Below are positions 10,079 to 23,512 of a stretch of 64,000 bases of DNA, one piece after another. The notes below the pieces were generated by a model. That model had not been told where the DNA came from, did no database searches, and saw only the letters and a list, made by a program, of their open reading frames with translations. A program made the position numbers and the translations under genes. Position 1 is the first letter of the stretch; each line of letters starts with the position of its first letter. Source of the stretch: Gammaproteobacteria bacterium (GTDB lineage: Bacteria; Pseudomonadota; Gammaproteobacteria; Enterobacterales; Aeromonadaceae); NCBI GenBank assembly GCA_018222825.1, contig JAAEZO010000003.1, positions 1-64,000 of the forward strand, given 5' to 3'.

Positions 10079-10364
10079 AGGGGATCCTTTCTCACTTGGC
10101 ATTAAGCGGTTGCCCACTCTATTCAAATTTCAGGCTCAAGCAAAGCCTTTGTCTTGAGGCCAAATATCAAGTGCCGTTGTTTTGTTCAGAAACTGCGGAA
10201 AACATCACATTACCGCAAGGGAAAGTGCCTGTGGCCTGCGGCTACAAACGACAACAGCATAGCCGACCCCTTTCGTGACTACCAGAGTTCTCACCCGTAT
10301 TCGGCACAAAATAAGGAGGATGCTGCTGCAAAATACCGCGACAGCTTCCACCCATATTCCAAAT

Positions 10365-11228
10365 TCAGGATTCAAGATCCTTGATCACCACGGTGGAATC
10401 GCAGCGACCATGACCGTCGGCCAGCAGTTTTTCATAGACCTTGTGCACATGTTCGGTCAGCGGCAGCGTCAATCCCTGCTGCTCGGCCTCATCCAGGCAG
10501 ATACCCAAATCCTTGTGCATCCACTGGGCGGCAAAACCGAAGTCGAACTTGCCCTCGGCCATGGTCTGGGCCCGGTTCTGCAACTGCCAGCTCTGGGCGG
10601 CACCACCGGCCAGGACGTCAATCAGGGTGGGAATATCCAGCCCGGCCTTCTTGGCGATCATCAAGCCTTCGGCAATGCCCTGCACAGCGCCAATCACGCA
10701 AATCTGATTCACCATCTTGCAGCGCTGACCGGCCCCCACCGGGCCCAGTCGGGTCACTTTTTTGCCATACGCTGCCAACACCGGCGAGGCTTCGGCCACA
10801 TCCGCCTCCGCGCCGCCCACCATCACCGTCAGGGCACCGTTTTCGGCTCCCAGCTGGCCACCGGACACCGGCGCATCGATGAAGCGCGCACCGGCTTCAT
10901 TGGCCGCCACTGCCAGTTCTTCTGCCAATATGGCCGAAGTGGTGGTGTGATCCACCATCAAGGCACCCGGCTTGATGCCGGCCAGCACGCCGTCGTCACC
11001 ATAAACCACGGCTCGCACGTCGTCATCGTTGCCGACACACAGCATCACCATGTCGGCGTCTTTGGCGGCCAGCGCCGGGGTCGCGGCGCTGGTGCCGCCA
11101 TGGCGGGACACCCAGTCGGCCGCCTTGTCCTGGTTGCGGTTATAGACGCACACCTGGTGTCCGGCCTGCTGCAAATGACCGGCCATGGGAAAGCCCATTA
11201 CGCCCAGCCCGATAAATGCCAGTTTCAT
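10365..11228 (-). CDS. NAD(P)-dependent beta-hydroxyacid dehydrogenase (3-hydroxyisobutyrate / tartronate semialdehyde reductase family)
   Basis: MKLAFIGLGVMGFPMAGHLQQAGHQVCVYNR; FIDAPVSGGQLGAENGALTVMVGG. Confidence 0.9.
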   Translation of the reverse strand: MKLAFIGLGVMGFPMAGHLQQAGHQVCVYNRNQDKAADWVSRHGGTSAATPALAAKDADMVMLCVGNDDDVRAVVYGDDGVLAGIKPGALMVDHTTTSAILAEELAVAANEAGARFIDAPVSGGQLGAENGALTVMVGGAEADVAEASPVLAAYGKKVTRLGPVGAGQRCKMVNQICVIGAVQGIAEGLMIAKKAGLDIPTLIDVLAGGAAQSWQLQNRAQTMAEGKFDFGFAAQWMHKDLGICLDEAEQQGLTLPLTEHVHKVYEKLLADGHGRCDSTVVIKDLES

Positions 11229-11608
11229 TACCTTTACTCCCTGCCTTGTTAACCAATATCAACATACGTCATCAATAACAGCCGAGAGCATACCGCAGCC
11301 CTTTCAATAAAGTCACACCCGGGCTAAAGCACTTTCCTTCCATAACGTTTGCGAGGCGGCCCAGCATCCGACCGACGATAAAGTTGATTATTTATTCACA
11401 AACAGACGATAAAACCAGCTCAGAATGGTAATAAATTCAAATTCAATAACTAAATATAAACAACGCGCAACATAAAACACCATTTTATTACTAAAAAAAA
11501 AGACAAAAATACATTACTTTGCAATAATCCCGCTCGTTACATGGATTTAACCTGGTTCGCCGACCAAATATTATGCTGCGACACCAATACTTTTCAGTAA
11601 GAGGGACT

Positions 11609-13075
11609 ATGAACAACAACACACCGAAAATACCCTTTGCCATGGCGATGCTGCCCATTATTCTGATGATTGGTGCCATGCTGGTTACCATTGTCATCTT
11701 TGAAGGCAGCCCCCATATACCGCTTGCCTTTGGCACCACGGTCGCCGCTCTGGTGGCCTGGAAACATGGCTACAAATGGCAACAAATAGAAGACAGCATC
11801 TACAGCGGTATCAAACTGGCGCTGCCGGCCGTGGTCATTATCATGCTGGTGGGTGTTGCCATCGGCGCCTGGATTGGTGGTGGCATTGTCGCCAGCATGA
11901 TTTATTACGGGCTGCAGATACTTTCACCTTCTTTGTTCCTGGTCTCCATCACTCTGATCTGTGCCGTCGTTTCCATCGCCATCGGTAGCTCTTGGTCAAC
12001 CATGGGTACCATCGGCATCGCCGGCATGGGTATTGGCATCAGCATGGGGATTCCCGCTCCCATGGTGGCCGGCGCCGTGATTTCCGGCTCCTATTTCGGT
12101 GACAAGCTATCCCCCCTGTCCGACACCACCAACCTGGCCGCCGGCCTGACTGGTACCGATCTGTTCGAACATATCAAGCATATGCTCTACACCACCATTC
12201 CCGGCTTGCTGATCGCCCTGGCCGTGTACTGGTATCTGGGTCTGAGCTTCGGCGCGAACGACAGCGAATTCGAGAACATCGCCACCACCATGGCCATACT
12301 GCAGGATAATTTTGTCATCTCTCCCTGGCTGCTGCTGATCCCGGTGTTCGTGATTGTCCTGGTTACCCGTAAGGTACCGGCGCTTCCGGCCCTGATCGTG
12401 GGTATTTCACTGGGTTTCCTCAGCCAGGTGTTCATCCAGGGCGGCTCTGTCGCAGACGCGGTAAAGGCCCTACAAGCCGGCTTCAGCATCGAAACCGGTA
12501 ACGAGATGGTGGACGGCCTGTTCAATCGGGGTGGCCTGGAGTCCATGATGTATACGGTATCCATGACCATCGTCGCCATGACCCTGGGCGGCGTGCTGGA
12601 AAACACCGGTATGCTGAAGGCCATTGTCGCCAAGATCCTCAGCAAGTCCCGCTCGGCCAAGAGCCTGATACCGACCACCATCGCTTCCTGCTTCATGACC
12701 AATGCGACGTGCTCGGAGCAATATATTTCCGTGGTGGTACCCTCCAGGATGTTTGCCGGCGCCTATAAAGAGAGAGGGCTGCACTCCAAGAATCTGTCCC
12801 GGGCTCTGGAAGACGGCGGCACCCTGACCTCGGTGTTCATTCCCTGGAATACCTGCGGTGTCTTTATCCTGGCCACTCTGGGTGTTCATGCCCTGGAATA
12901 TGCTCCCTATGCGGTGCTCAACTTCGCCGTTCCCCTGTTGTCTATCCTCTTTGCGCTGACCGGTTTCTCCATCGTGAAACTGAACAGCTCGGACCAAATG
13001 GCGGCCGGTGCCGATGACGTCACAACCACCAGCACGGAAGAAGAGCTGGGCATGATGCAAAAAGCCGGTAACTAA
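11609..13075 (+). CDS. NhaC-type Na+/H+ antiporter family protein
   Basis: SGSYFGDKLSPLSDTTNLAAGLTGTDLFEHIKHM; MTNATCSEQYISVVVPSRMF. Confidence 0.9.
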   Translation: MNNNTPKIPFAMAMLPIILMIGAMLVTIVIFEGSPHIPLAFGTTVAALVAWKHGYKWQQIEDSIYSGIKLALPAVVIIMLVGVAIGAWIGGGIVASMIYYGLQILSPSLFLVSITLICAVVSIAIGSSWSTMGTIGIAGMGIGISMGIPAPMVAGAVISGSYFGDKLSPLSDTTNLAAGLTGTDLFEHIKHMLYTTIPGLLIALAVYWYLGLSFGANDSEFENIATTMAILQDNFVISPWLLLIPVFVIVLVTRKVPALPALIVGISLGFLSQVFIQGGSVADAVKALQAGFSIETGNEMVDGLFNRGGLESMMYTVSMTIVAMTLGGVLENTGMLKAIVAKILSKSRSAKSLIPTTIASCFMTNATCSEQYISVVVPSRMFAGAYKERGLHSKNLSRALEDGGTLTSVFIPWNTCGVFILATLGVHALEYAPYAVLNFAVPLLSILFALTGFSIVKLNSSDQMAAGADDVTTTSTEEELGMMQKAGN

Positions 13076-13205
13076 GGCTCACCTCGCCGACTCCGCTTAC
13101 TCACGGAGCCGGCAATTCAGGTATTGATTGACGTGAGCAGGCCCCGGCCTGCTCTTTTCCATTTCAAGCCCGGCGAACGCCGCTATCTAGCAGGAACAGG
13201 GTAAA

Positions 13206-14306
13206 ATGAAAAAATTCCCCCGAGTGGTATGGGATCCATCCCGACTTCTCGCCAATGCCGCCTTTCTCGATCGGCTCTGTCATCAGCAAAAAGACTCCGT
13301 TGGCTGGATTCCGGTGACCAAGGTCACCTGCGCCGATCCCGACATTGTCGGCACGCTAGTCCGGCAGGGATACCAGTCCTTCGCCGATTCGAGAATAGAA
13401 AATCTTCGGCGTATCAAGCAGATATCATCCGACTGCCAGACCACGCTGCTGCGTCTGCCCGGGTTGCATGAAATCGCCGAGGTGGTGAGCTACGCCGATA
13501 TCAGCCTGGTATCGGAGCAGGACACCATAGCCGCGCTGCAACGCGAGGCGCAAAAAAGCGACCGCCGTCATAAAATCATCCTGATGATTGAGCTCGGGGA
13601 TCTGCGTGAAGGCGTGTGTACTCATCAGGTTCTCGAGATGGGGCGCTTCATTCTGGAACAAAACCATATCGAGTGGATCGGCATCGGCACCAATCTCACC
13701 TGTTACGGCGGTGTGATCCCGACAGCAGACATCATGCTGGAACTGACCGGCCTGAAAGCCCGAATAGAAAGCGAGCTGAATCATCCCCTGACCATTGTCT
13801 CCGGCGGTAACTCCAGCCTGTTACCCCTGCTGCTCGAGCATCGACTGCCTCCCGGCATCAACCAGCTCAGACTGGGAGAGGCCTTGTTTTTCGGGCGGGA
13901 AACCGCCTATGGCCAGCCTATAGCGGGCATGCATGAAGACATATTTATCCTCGAAGCCGAGGTAATAGAGGTCAAGGACAAACCCTCCCTGCCCAGAGGG
14001 CCTCTGGGAAAGAATGCCTTTGGCGAAACGCCCGTGTTCAGGGACAGGGGAATACATACCAGAGCCATCGTCGCACTGGGAGAGCAGGACGTACCTGTTG
14101 CCGATCTGAGTCCGTTGAATACGGATATTTCCATCCTCGGCGGCAGCAGCGATCACCTTATTCTTGATGTCACGGGGGGCGATATAAAGGTAGGGGATGT
14201 GCTGTCGTTCCGGCTGAATTACCGGGCACTGCTCTATGCCATGACATCCGGCTATGTCGGCAAGCACAAGCTGACAGAAGAAGAAATCGGCTCCTGCGTA
14301 TCCTGA
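13206..14306 (+). CDS. Alanine/ornithine racemase-like PLP-dependent (type III fold) enzyme
   Basis: 366 aa; GWIPVTKVTCADPDIVGTLVRQGYQSFADSRIENLRRIK; LRLGEALFFGRE. Confidence 0.8.
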   Translation: MKKFPRVVWDPSRLLANAAFLDRLCHQQKDSVGWIPVTKVTCADPDIVGTLVRQGYQSFADSRIENLRRIKQISSDCQTTLLRLPGLHEIAEVVSYADISLVSEQDTIAALQREAQKSDRRHKIILMIELGDLREGVCTHQVLEMGRFILEQNHIEWIGIGTNLTCYGGVIPTADIMLELTGLKARIESELNHPLTIVSGGNSSLLPLLLEHRLPPGINQLRLGEALFFGRETAYGQPIAGMHEDIFILEAEVIEVKDKPSLPRGPLGKNAFGETPVFRDRGIHTRAIVALGEQDVPVADLSPLNTDISILGGSSDHLILDVTGGDIKVGDVLSFRLNYRALLYAMTSGYVGKHKLTEEEIGSCVS

Positions 14307-14321
14307 TACCCATCTTTGGTA

Positions 14322-14852
14322 TTACCGGATCGCCGGTTTTTTTTGCAGCATCCGCTGCAGGGTACGCCGGTGCATGTTCAGCGCCCTGGCGGCGGCTGAA
14401 ATATTGCCATCGTGCTGTTGCAGAACAAACTGCACATACTCCCACGACTGCTTGCGCACCGAGGGCCGAAAGGCCACCAGTGCGTCAGGGGCAACCTCGG
14501 CAGGCGCCTCCGGCTGCTGAAAGGCCGCCACTATGGTGTCGACATCGGCAGGCTTGGGCAAATACTGGGTCGCGCCCAGCTTGATGGCAGTGACGGCAGT
14601 ACTGATACTGGCATAACCGGTCAACACCAGAATAGCGGCGCGAGGAAAGCGCCGATGCAGCTCAGGCAGCAGTTGCAGGCCACTTTCGGTCCCCAGATTC
14701 AAATCCAGGATGATACCGTCCGGTTCGGCTACCAACGCCAATGCATCGGCCCCGTTTTCGGCCCACACCAGCGTCAGCCCGCGCCGGGCAAAGCCGCGCT
14801 CGAGCAGATTGGCAAAGGTCGGATCGTCATCCACCAGCAGAAAATGCTGCAT
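14322..14852 (-). CDS. Response regulator, RegA/PrrA/ActR family
   Basis: Receiver (VDDDPTFANLLERGFARRG... DLNLG... LTGY... KLGATQYLPKP) and Fis-like HTH (GNISAAARALNMHRRTLQRMLQKK). Confidence 0.9.
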   Translation of the reverse strand: MQHFLLVDDDPTFANLLERGFARRGLTLVWAENGADALALVAEPDGIILDLNLGTESGLQLLPELHRRFPRAAILVLTGYASISTAVTAIKLGATQYLPKPADVDTIVAAFQQPEAPAEVAPDALVAFRPSVRKQSWEYVQFVLQQHDGNISAAARALNMHRRTLQRMLQKKPAIR

Positions 14853-14880
14853 TCACTCACCTACGGCTGTGTCATAAGGT

Positions 14881-16189
14881 TTACTCTGTCGGCTCGTCGG
14901 CCAGCAGCAGCGGAATCCGAATACGGGCATAAACTCCCCGATTGGAATGATTACGCAGCGTCAGGCTGCCATTGAGGTGAGAAAAGGTGGCATGCGCCAG
15001 CCAGACGCCCATGCCCAGCCCCGCCGCTTTCTCCGACTCCTGCTGATTGAGCCCGGCCTGGGCCAACTGCTCTTCGCTTAAGTGACCCTGACGGTTATAG
15101 ATGCCGATATCGAGCAGGCGGTCGTCCAACACCGAGGTATAAAGTTCAACCCGGTTTTCGCCCGCATCGGCGGCATTATCCAGAATGTTGAGCAACGCCG
15201 ACCAGAACAATTCGTCCAGCCACACTCGATAGTCCCTCCCCGGGGGGGGCATTGTGCCATTGATATCGTACATCGGGTCTCAGATTGATCCAGCGGTCCA
15301 GATAGCCTTGCAGCTGACTGAACAGTAATACGGGTTCGGGCGCAGATTCTTCCTTACGCTTAAGCTGCCACAACACCTCCCGGCACAGTAACAGCTGCCG
15401 ATGCAGAGTATCCAGATGCTGGCGGCCGTCATCGGACAGCGCCGGCTCGGCCGCCAGCTCTTCGGACAGTAAAAACAGATTGTTGAGCGGCGTCGACAAC
15501 TGATGAGCCACCGAGGCCGACTCGATACCCAGCAGCAAAAACTGCTGCTGCTCCTGTTGCTTTTGATAAGCCTGCTGCAGTTGCCGATCCTTGTCGGCCA
15601 ACAATCGCATCAGCCAGGACACCGAGGCCGTGATCAACACCGCAGACAGGCTGAAGGTCAGCCACATGCCAAGCAGATGCAGGTTGAACAGCGGTGCCGC
15701 CGCGCCATGATCGCCATACTCCGCCGCCGACACCAATGGCCGGTACCAGTAGAACAGCAACAGATAACCCACCATGGCCACGGCAACGCTTAGCCAGGCA
15801 AACCTGGCCGAGCAGGTCAGCGCCGCAATCAGCAACGGAAACAGATACAGCGACGCCACCGGATTCATGGCCCCACCGCTGAAATAGGCCACCAGGGTCA
15901 GTACCACAATATCGACCAGCAAGCCGGTCTCTTTCACGCCACCCAGTCGGGGCCGCTGCCATGCCAGCACGGTAGCCAGCACATTGAACAGCAACAAGGT
16001 CAACAGCAACCAGACCAACTCGACACCCAGCACCGGCAACAGCAGCCAGTCGGTCAATAACAGGGCCCCGGACAGGGCAATAAAAAACAGCCAGCGTACC
16101 GCCGGCACAAATGACAAGGCACTGAACGATCGCCAGGGGACGGCCACCGGTTCGGTGCCGGATTCACGTTTCATCGGCCTCTGTTCCAC
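14881..16189 (-). pseudogene. RegB/PrrB-like membrane sensor histidine kinase, split by a frameshift
   Basis: ORF 15176..16189 holds the TM region and H-box (VAHQLSTPLNNLFLLSEEL). ORF 14881..15273 holds the HATPase (LLNILDNAADAG...GLGMGVWLA). The frames join if one C is removed from the C8 run near 15242-15249. Confidence 0.8.
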
Positions 16190-16377
16190 CTTCTGTATGG
16201 TTCCGTCAACGCCATGATAGCGCGCCGCTCATGGCCAACTGCGACAATATGTCGCATTGAAGCCGAGGCCTCATACTCATAAAGTCTGCTGCCGTTACTC
16301 GAAACACGCACCTTTTATGCAAACACTTTTTCTAAACGATAAACAAATCAACAAACAGAAGGCTAACGGCAACGCCC

Positions 16378-18345
16378 ATGAAACACCATGCTCTTTTTAC
16401 TCTGACGCTCCCCCTGTTCGCCATGAGCCATGCTCATGGACAATCGGATGAACCGCTTTCAAGCTCTACCGCCACCAGTATCGTCATCACCGCATCGCCG
16501 TTGAGTCGCCCTACTCTCGTCAGTCTGGATCCAAAAGCACCGGTACAGCCGATACCGGCAGCCGATGGTGCCGGCCTGCTGAAAACCGTGCCCAACATGA
16601 GCATCACCCGCAAGGGCGGCATGGCCGGAGACCCCTTGTTTCGCGGGCTTGGCGGCTCGCGTCTGGCCATCACCAGCGACAACAGTTATGTACTGGGTGG
16701 CTGCGCCGCGCGCATGGATCCACCTACCGCCTATCTGTTTCCCCGCTCGTTTGACGAAGTGGTGATCACCAAGGGCCCACAAACCGTAACCCAGGGGCCC
16801 GGACTGGTAGCTGGCTCCATTCAGTTTTTGCGCCATCCCCGCTATTACGACGAGACGGCGTTTAACCTGAGTGGCGGCCTCACCACCGGCAGTGCCGACC
16901 GGTTTGATGCCTTTACCGCGCTGGATGCCGGCAACCGCCTGGGTTACCTGCGTCTCAACGCCAATCACAACGAGGCGGGTGATTATAAAGACGGCGCTGG
17001 CAACCGGGTACATTCGTCTTATGACAAGAACAGCCAGAGTGTGCAACTGGGGCTGACGCCCGACGAGCTGAGCCTGCTGGAGCTGTCTTACGACCGTAGC
17101 CGGGGCCAGGCCGCCTACGCAGACCGAAGCATGGACGGCAGCCAGTTCGACCGGGATGCCTGGGGCATCAAGCTGGAACGTCAGGCCATCACGCCCTGGC
17201 TCGGCAAACTGCAACTGCAATACGGCCACAGTCTGGTGGATCATGTGATGGACAACTATAGCCTGCGCCCCAACAGCGGCATGTTTATGGCGATGAATCC
17301 GGAGCGCAGCACGGATACCGCCAGACTGATGGCCGAGCTGAATCTGGGCACACACCAGACCCAGATCGGGATTGACTGGATGGAAGATAATCATCGCTCG
17401 CGAATGGGCAAAGGCATGACCGAAGCCGCCGCCGAACGCTATACTCAGGCGCCCTATACCGATACCCAGTCTTTTGAAAACCTGGGGGTCTTTGCAGAAG
17501 ACCACTGGCAACTCAACGAACACCAGCGGCTGATAAGCGGCCTGCGGCTCGACCATACCCAGGCGCGCTTTGAGCAACTGCCGGCAACCAACCCGCTCAA
17601 GAAGCAGGACTACCAACTGCAGGCCGGCTTTGTGCGCCTCGAGCATCAGCAGCAGGCCTGGACCTGGTATGCGGGTTACGGCCAGGCCGAGCGTGCGCCC
17701 GATTACTGGGAGCGTAACCGCAATGGCGCGCTGAACAGTGAAACCAACCATCAACTCGATACCGGCGTTATGTATCGGGGGGGCCCACTGAGCGGATCGC
17801 TCTCACTGTTTGCCGGTTATATCGACGACTTCATTCTGGTAGACAACCTGGCCGCCCCGCAGGCCCGCAACGTGGACGCGCGTCGTGTTGGCGGCGAGGT
17901 CGAATTCAGCTGGCAGTTCACACCAGAGTGGTCACTCGGCAGTAACCTGGCTTATACCCATGGTCAGAATCACAGCGACGGCCTGCCTCTGGGCCAGACT
18001 CCGCCCCTCGAACTCAACACCAGCCTGATGTTCGACAACGGCGATTATGAGCTGGCATTGCTGATGCGCAATGTGGCCGGCCAGAGCCGCTTTGTCGAGG
18101 GCCAGGGCAATATCATCGGCCAGGATATCGGTGCTTCTTCCGGCTTCAGTGTGTTCTCGCTCAATGGCGGCTGGCAGCTCAACCCGCAACTGAAGCTGGC
18201 GGCCGGCGTCGATAATCTGCTCGACAAGGAATACAGCGAGTTTATCAATAAGCAGGAACGGTATGTCGCAGGGGCCAACCCACAAACCACGCGCATCAAT
18301 GAACCCGGCCGTCAATGGTGGGCCGAGCTGCAGTTGACCTTCTGA
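16378..18345 (+). CDS. TonB-dependent copper receptor (OprC/NosA-like)
   Basis: Signal peptide; GCAARMDPPTAYLFPRSFDEVVITKGPQTVTQGPG plug motif; ends LDKEYSEFINKQERYVAG...WWAELQLTF. Confidence 0.9.
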   Translation: MKHHALFTLTLPLFAMSHAHGQSDEPLSSSTATSIVITASPLSRPTLVSLDPKAPVQPIPAADGAGLLKTVPNMSITRKGGMAGDPLFRGLGGSRLAITSDNSYVLGGCAARMDPPTAYLFPRSFDEVVITKGPQTVTQGPGLVAGSIQFLRHPRYYDETAFNLSGGLTTGSADRFDAFTALDAGNRLGYLRLNANHNEAGDYKDGAGNRVHSSYDKNSQSVQLGLTPDELSLLELSYDRSRGQAAYADRSMDGSQFDRDAWGIKLERQAITPWLGKLQLQYGHSLVDHVMDNYSLRPNSGMFMAMNPERSTDTARLMAELNLGTHQTQIGIDWMEDNHRSRMGKGMTEAAAERYTQAPYTDTQSFENLGVFAEDHWQLNEHQRLISGLRLDHTQARFEQLPATNPLKKQDYQLQAGFVRLEHQQQAWTWYAGYGQAERAPDYWERNRNGALNSETNHQLDTGVMYRGGPLSGSLSLFAGYIDDFILVDNLAAPQARNVDARRVGGEVEFSWQFTPEWSLGSNLAYTHGQNHSDGLPLGQTPPLELNTSLMFDNGDYELALLMRNVAGQSRFVEGQGNIIGQDIGASSGFSVFSLNGGWQLNPQLKLAAGVDNLLDKEYSEFINKQERYVAGANPQTTRINEPGRQWWAELQLTF

Positions 18346-18375
18346 ACAAAAGCGTAAACAAGGACATAAAGACAA

Positions 18376-18403
18376 AAAGGGGAACGCCATGGCGTTCCCC
18401 TTT
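18376..18403. terminator. Bidirectional terminator between convergent genes
   Basis: AAAGGGGAACGCC-AT-GGCGTTCCCCTTT. Confidence 0.8.
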
Positions 18404-18426
18404 GGTTTGTTCAGGCCCGATAGAAA

Positions 18427-19917
<1,491 letters not shown>

Positions 19918-20934
19918 TTACATCTCCACGAGCCGGACAGTATCGCCGTCTTCGACCTTGAGCAAGCGGGCAACCTCTTCGGTCATCACCGCCTGGGCTT
20001 TTTCTTCATTCACTGCCACATCGCCGATCAGGGCGCGGAAGTCATCGAATCGGGTATTGCTGATCAGACGCTTGCCGCCATCCGCAACGTCACCAATGCG
20101 CACCTTCATATGTTGGCCGTTACGCACGGTGCGGATTTGCCTGAGATCGCATTCCACGCTGGGACCGGCATCGAAGATGTCGACATAGCCACGCCAGGAA
20201 AACCCTTCCTCTTCCAGCAGGCGCAGTGCCGGCCGGGTTTTGTCGTGGGTCTTGCCGATCACGGCTCTCGCGTCTTTAGACAGCAGATTGACGTAGATCG
20301 GGTATTTCGGCATCAGATCGGCGATAAAACCTTTCTGACCGATACCGGTCAGGTAATCCACCGTCGGGAAGTCCATGGAGAAAAAGTGCTCTTGCAGCCA
20401 GCTCCAGAAGGGACTGCTGCCATGCTCGTCGGACACGCCGCGCATTTCTGCCATCACCCGGTTGTCGAACAGCTCGGAAAACTCGGCCAGAAACATGAAA
20501 CGGCACTTGGACAACAGGCGACCGTTCAGGCCCTTGCGCGCCTGCTCCCGCAGAAACAGGGTGCACAGCTCGGTGGAACCGGTGTAGTCGTTGGTCAGGG
20601 TCAGGGTCTCGACCACGTTGTAGATACCCAGTTTGGGCGAGCAGTGCACCTGCTTGCCCAGCAGATAGGTATAGAAAGGTGAAGACAGACCCAGATCCGC
20701 TTCCAGGGCGGTGGTACCCACCACTTCGCCGGTTTCGCTGTCTTCCGCCACAAAGAAGTACAGGCACTCACCCTTGCCCGCCGCTCGACCGGCGAAGGAG
20801 GCAATAGAGTGATCTATCTTGTTTTGCAACATTTCATCGTTGACCGGCAGCGAGGTAAAACCGTGACCGGACTCAATGGCGATCTGCTTGAGGGTGGGGA
20901 AATCTCTCTGCTCGATGGGTCGAATCACCAACAT
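19918..20934 (-). CDS. astA: Arginine N-succinyltransferase
   Basis: MLVIRPIEQRDFPTLKQIAIESGHGFTSLPVNDE; 4 nt before astD. Confidence 0.95.
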   Translation of the reverse strand: MLVIRPIEQRDFPTLKQIAIESGHGFTSLPVNDEMLQNKIDHSIASFAGRAAGKGECLYFFVAEDSETGEVVGTTALEADLGLSSPFYTYLLGKQVHCSPKLGIYNVVETLTLTNDYTGSTELCTLFLREQARKGLNGRLLSKCRFMFLAEFSELFDNRVMAEMRGVSDEHGSSPFWSWLQEHFFSMDFPTVDYLTGIGQKGFIADLMPKYPIYVNLLSKDARAVIGKTHDKTRPALRLLEEEGFSWRGYVDIFDAGPSVECDLRQIRTVRNGQHMKVRIGDVADGGKRLISNTRFDDFRALIGDVAVNEEKAQAVMTEEVARLLKVEDGDTVRLVEM

Positions 20935-21012
20935 GCAGAACTCCTTATCACAAAATTGACGACCAGAGCGAGGCGACGCTGCCCCGCTCTGAATTCCTGT
21001 CGTCGGAATAGT

Positions 21013-22293
<1,281 letters not shown>

Positions 22294-22608
22294 TTATTGC
22301 AAACCAATGGTGACTTGTCTCTACATGACGCGAACATTTTAGTCATTTGTTCGGTACATTTAAAAAATATAGTCATTGATATTGCATAAGCTCGCACTCA
22401 ACACACCGGTTTCGGCCCTGACGCTGGACTCGAATGCATAAAAGGGCATTCAAAAAAATTTCAGCGTGGTCCGGAATACGAAAGATCATTATTCACAGGA
22501 TGCGGGCCGCTGGCGAACGAAAAACACTGATGGCCCGGATAAGTAAAACTAATCTTGGGGGCCAGCAGCAGAATTTCTAATATACCGACAAGGCGATAAA
22601 AGGAAGAG

Positions 22609-23190
22609 TTAAGTCAGCGTGAGAAAATTTTGCAGCAGTTGATGACCGCCTTCGGTCAAAATGCTTTCCGGGTGAAACTGTACGCTGTGCAGTGGCAGGG
22701 TGCGGTGGCGCATGCCCATGATCTCGTCCCGCTCGCCGGTTTCACGCTCGGTCCAGGCGGTGACGTCGAAACAGTCCGGCAGGCTGGCAGACTCGACCAC
22801 CAGCGAATGATAACGGGTTACCGTGAGCGGATCCGGCAAGCCGGCAAACAGGCCCTGCGCCGTATGGCGAATGGCCGAGGTCTTGCCGTGCATCACCTGG
22901 CGCGCCCGCACCACCTGGCCGCCAAACGCCTGGGCAATGGCCTGATGCCCGAGGCAGACGCCGAGGATGGGCAAACGACCGGCAAAGTGTTCGATGGCCA
23001 TCAGTGAAATGCCCGCCTCGTTTGGCGTACAGGGGCCGGGCGAAATCACCAGTCCGTCCGGTTGCAACGCGCCAATCTCGTCCAGAGTTATCTCATCGTT
23101 ACGGCGAACCAGCACCTCCTGCCCCAGCTCACCGAAATACTGCACCAGGTTGTAGGTAAAAGAGTCGTAGTTATCGATCATCAGCAGCAT
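22609..23190 (-). CDS. pabA: Aminodeoxychorismate/anthranilate synthase component II
   Basis: [48 protein letters not shown]; class I GATase. Confidence 0.93.
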   Translation of the reverse strand: MLLMIDNYDSFTYNLVQYFGELGQEVLVRRNDEITLDEIGALQPDGLVISPGPCTPNEAGISLMAIEHFAGRLPILGVCLGHQAIAQAFGGQVVRARQVMHGKTSAIRHTAQGLFAGLPDPLTVTRYHSLVVESASLPDCFDVTAWTERETGERDEIMGMRHRTLPLHSVQFHPESILTEGGHQLLQNFLTLT

Positions 23191-23214
23191 ATTGCACTTA
23201 TCTCTTTGATTTTA
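23171..23214. repeat. att site (left): 44-bp perfect direct repeat overlapping the pabA 5' end
   Basis: TTATCGATCATCAGCAGCATATTGCACTTATCTCTTTGATTTTA; identical copy at 52452-52495. Confidence 0.93.
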
Positions 23215-23512
23215 TTGAAACAGTAAAGTCTTACATTGCTTTGATACCCGCTCTGATACCCGCAATTTCATTTGATACCCAGGACCGAGACCTCAACAGC
23301 ACACATGAGGAAGCGGTATTTTCGCATCTATCCCGTTGGCGTCAAACTTCAAGCTGTGGACGGTCAGCATAACCAAGTTTCCAGAGCCAACGACAGAGAA
23401 CTACCAGCCCAAGTAATGGGCTACCGAAACAAAGGCGTAATCACTCTGCCACTTCAGTTCTACCAGAGATCCCACCCCATTCAACCTTACGACAATGCAA
23501 TGAGCTATAACA

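Noticed and set aside
22432-22451. GAATGC...GCATTC inverted repeat upstream of astC as an ArgR box
   Set aside because: Spacing and sequence do not fit the ArgR consensus well enough.
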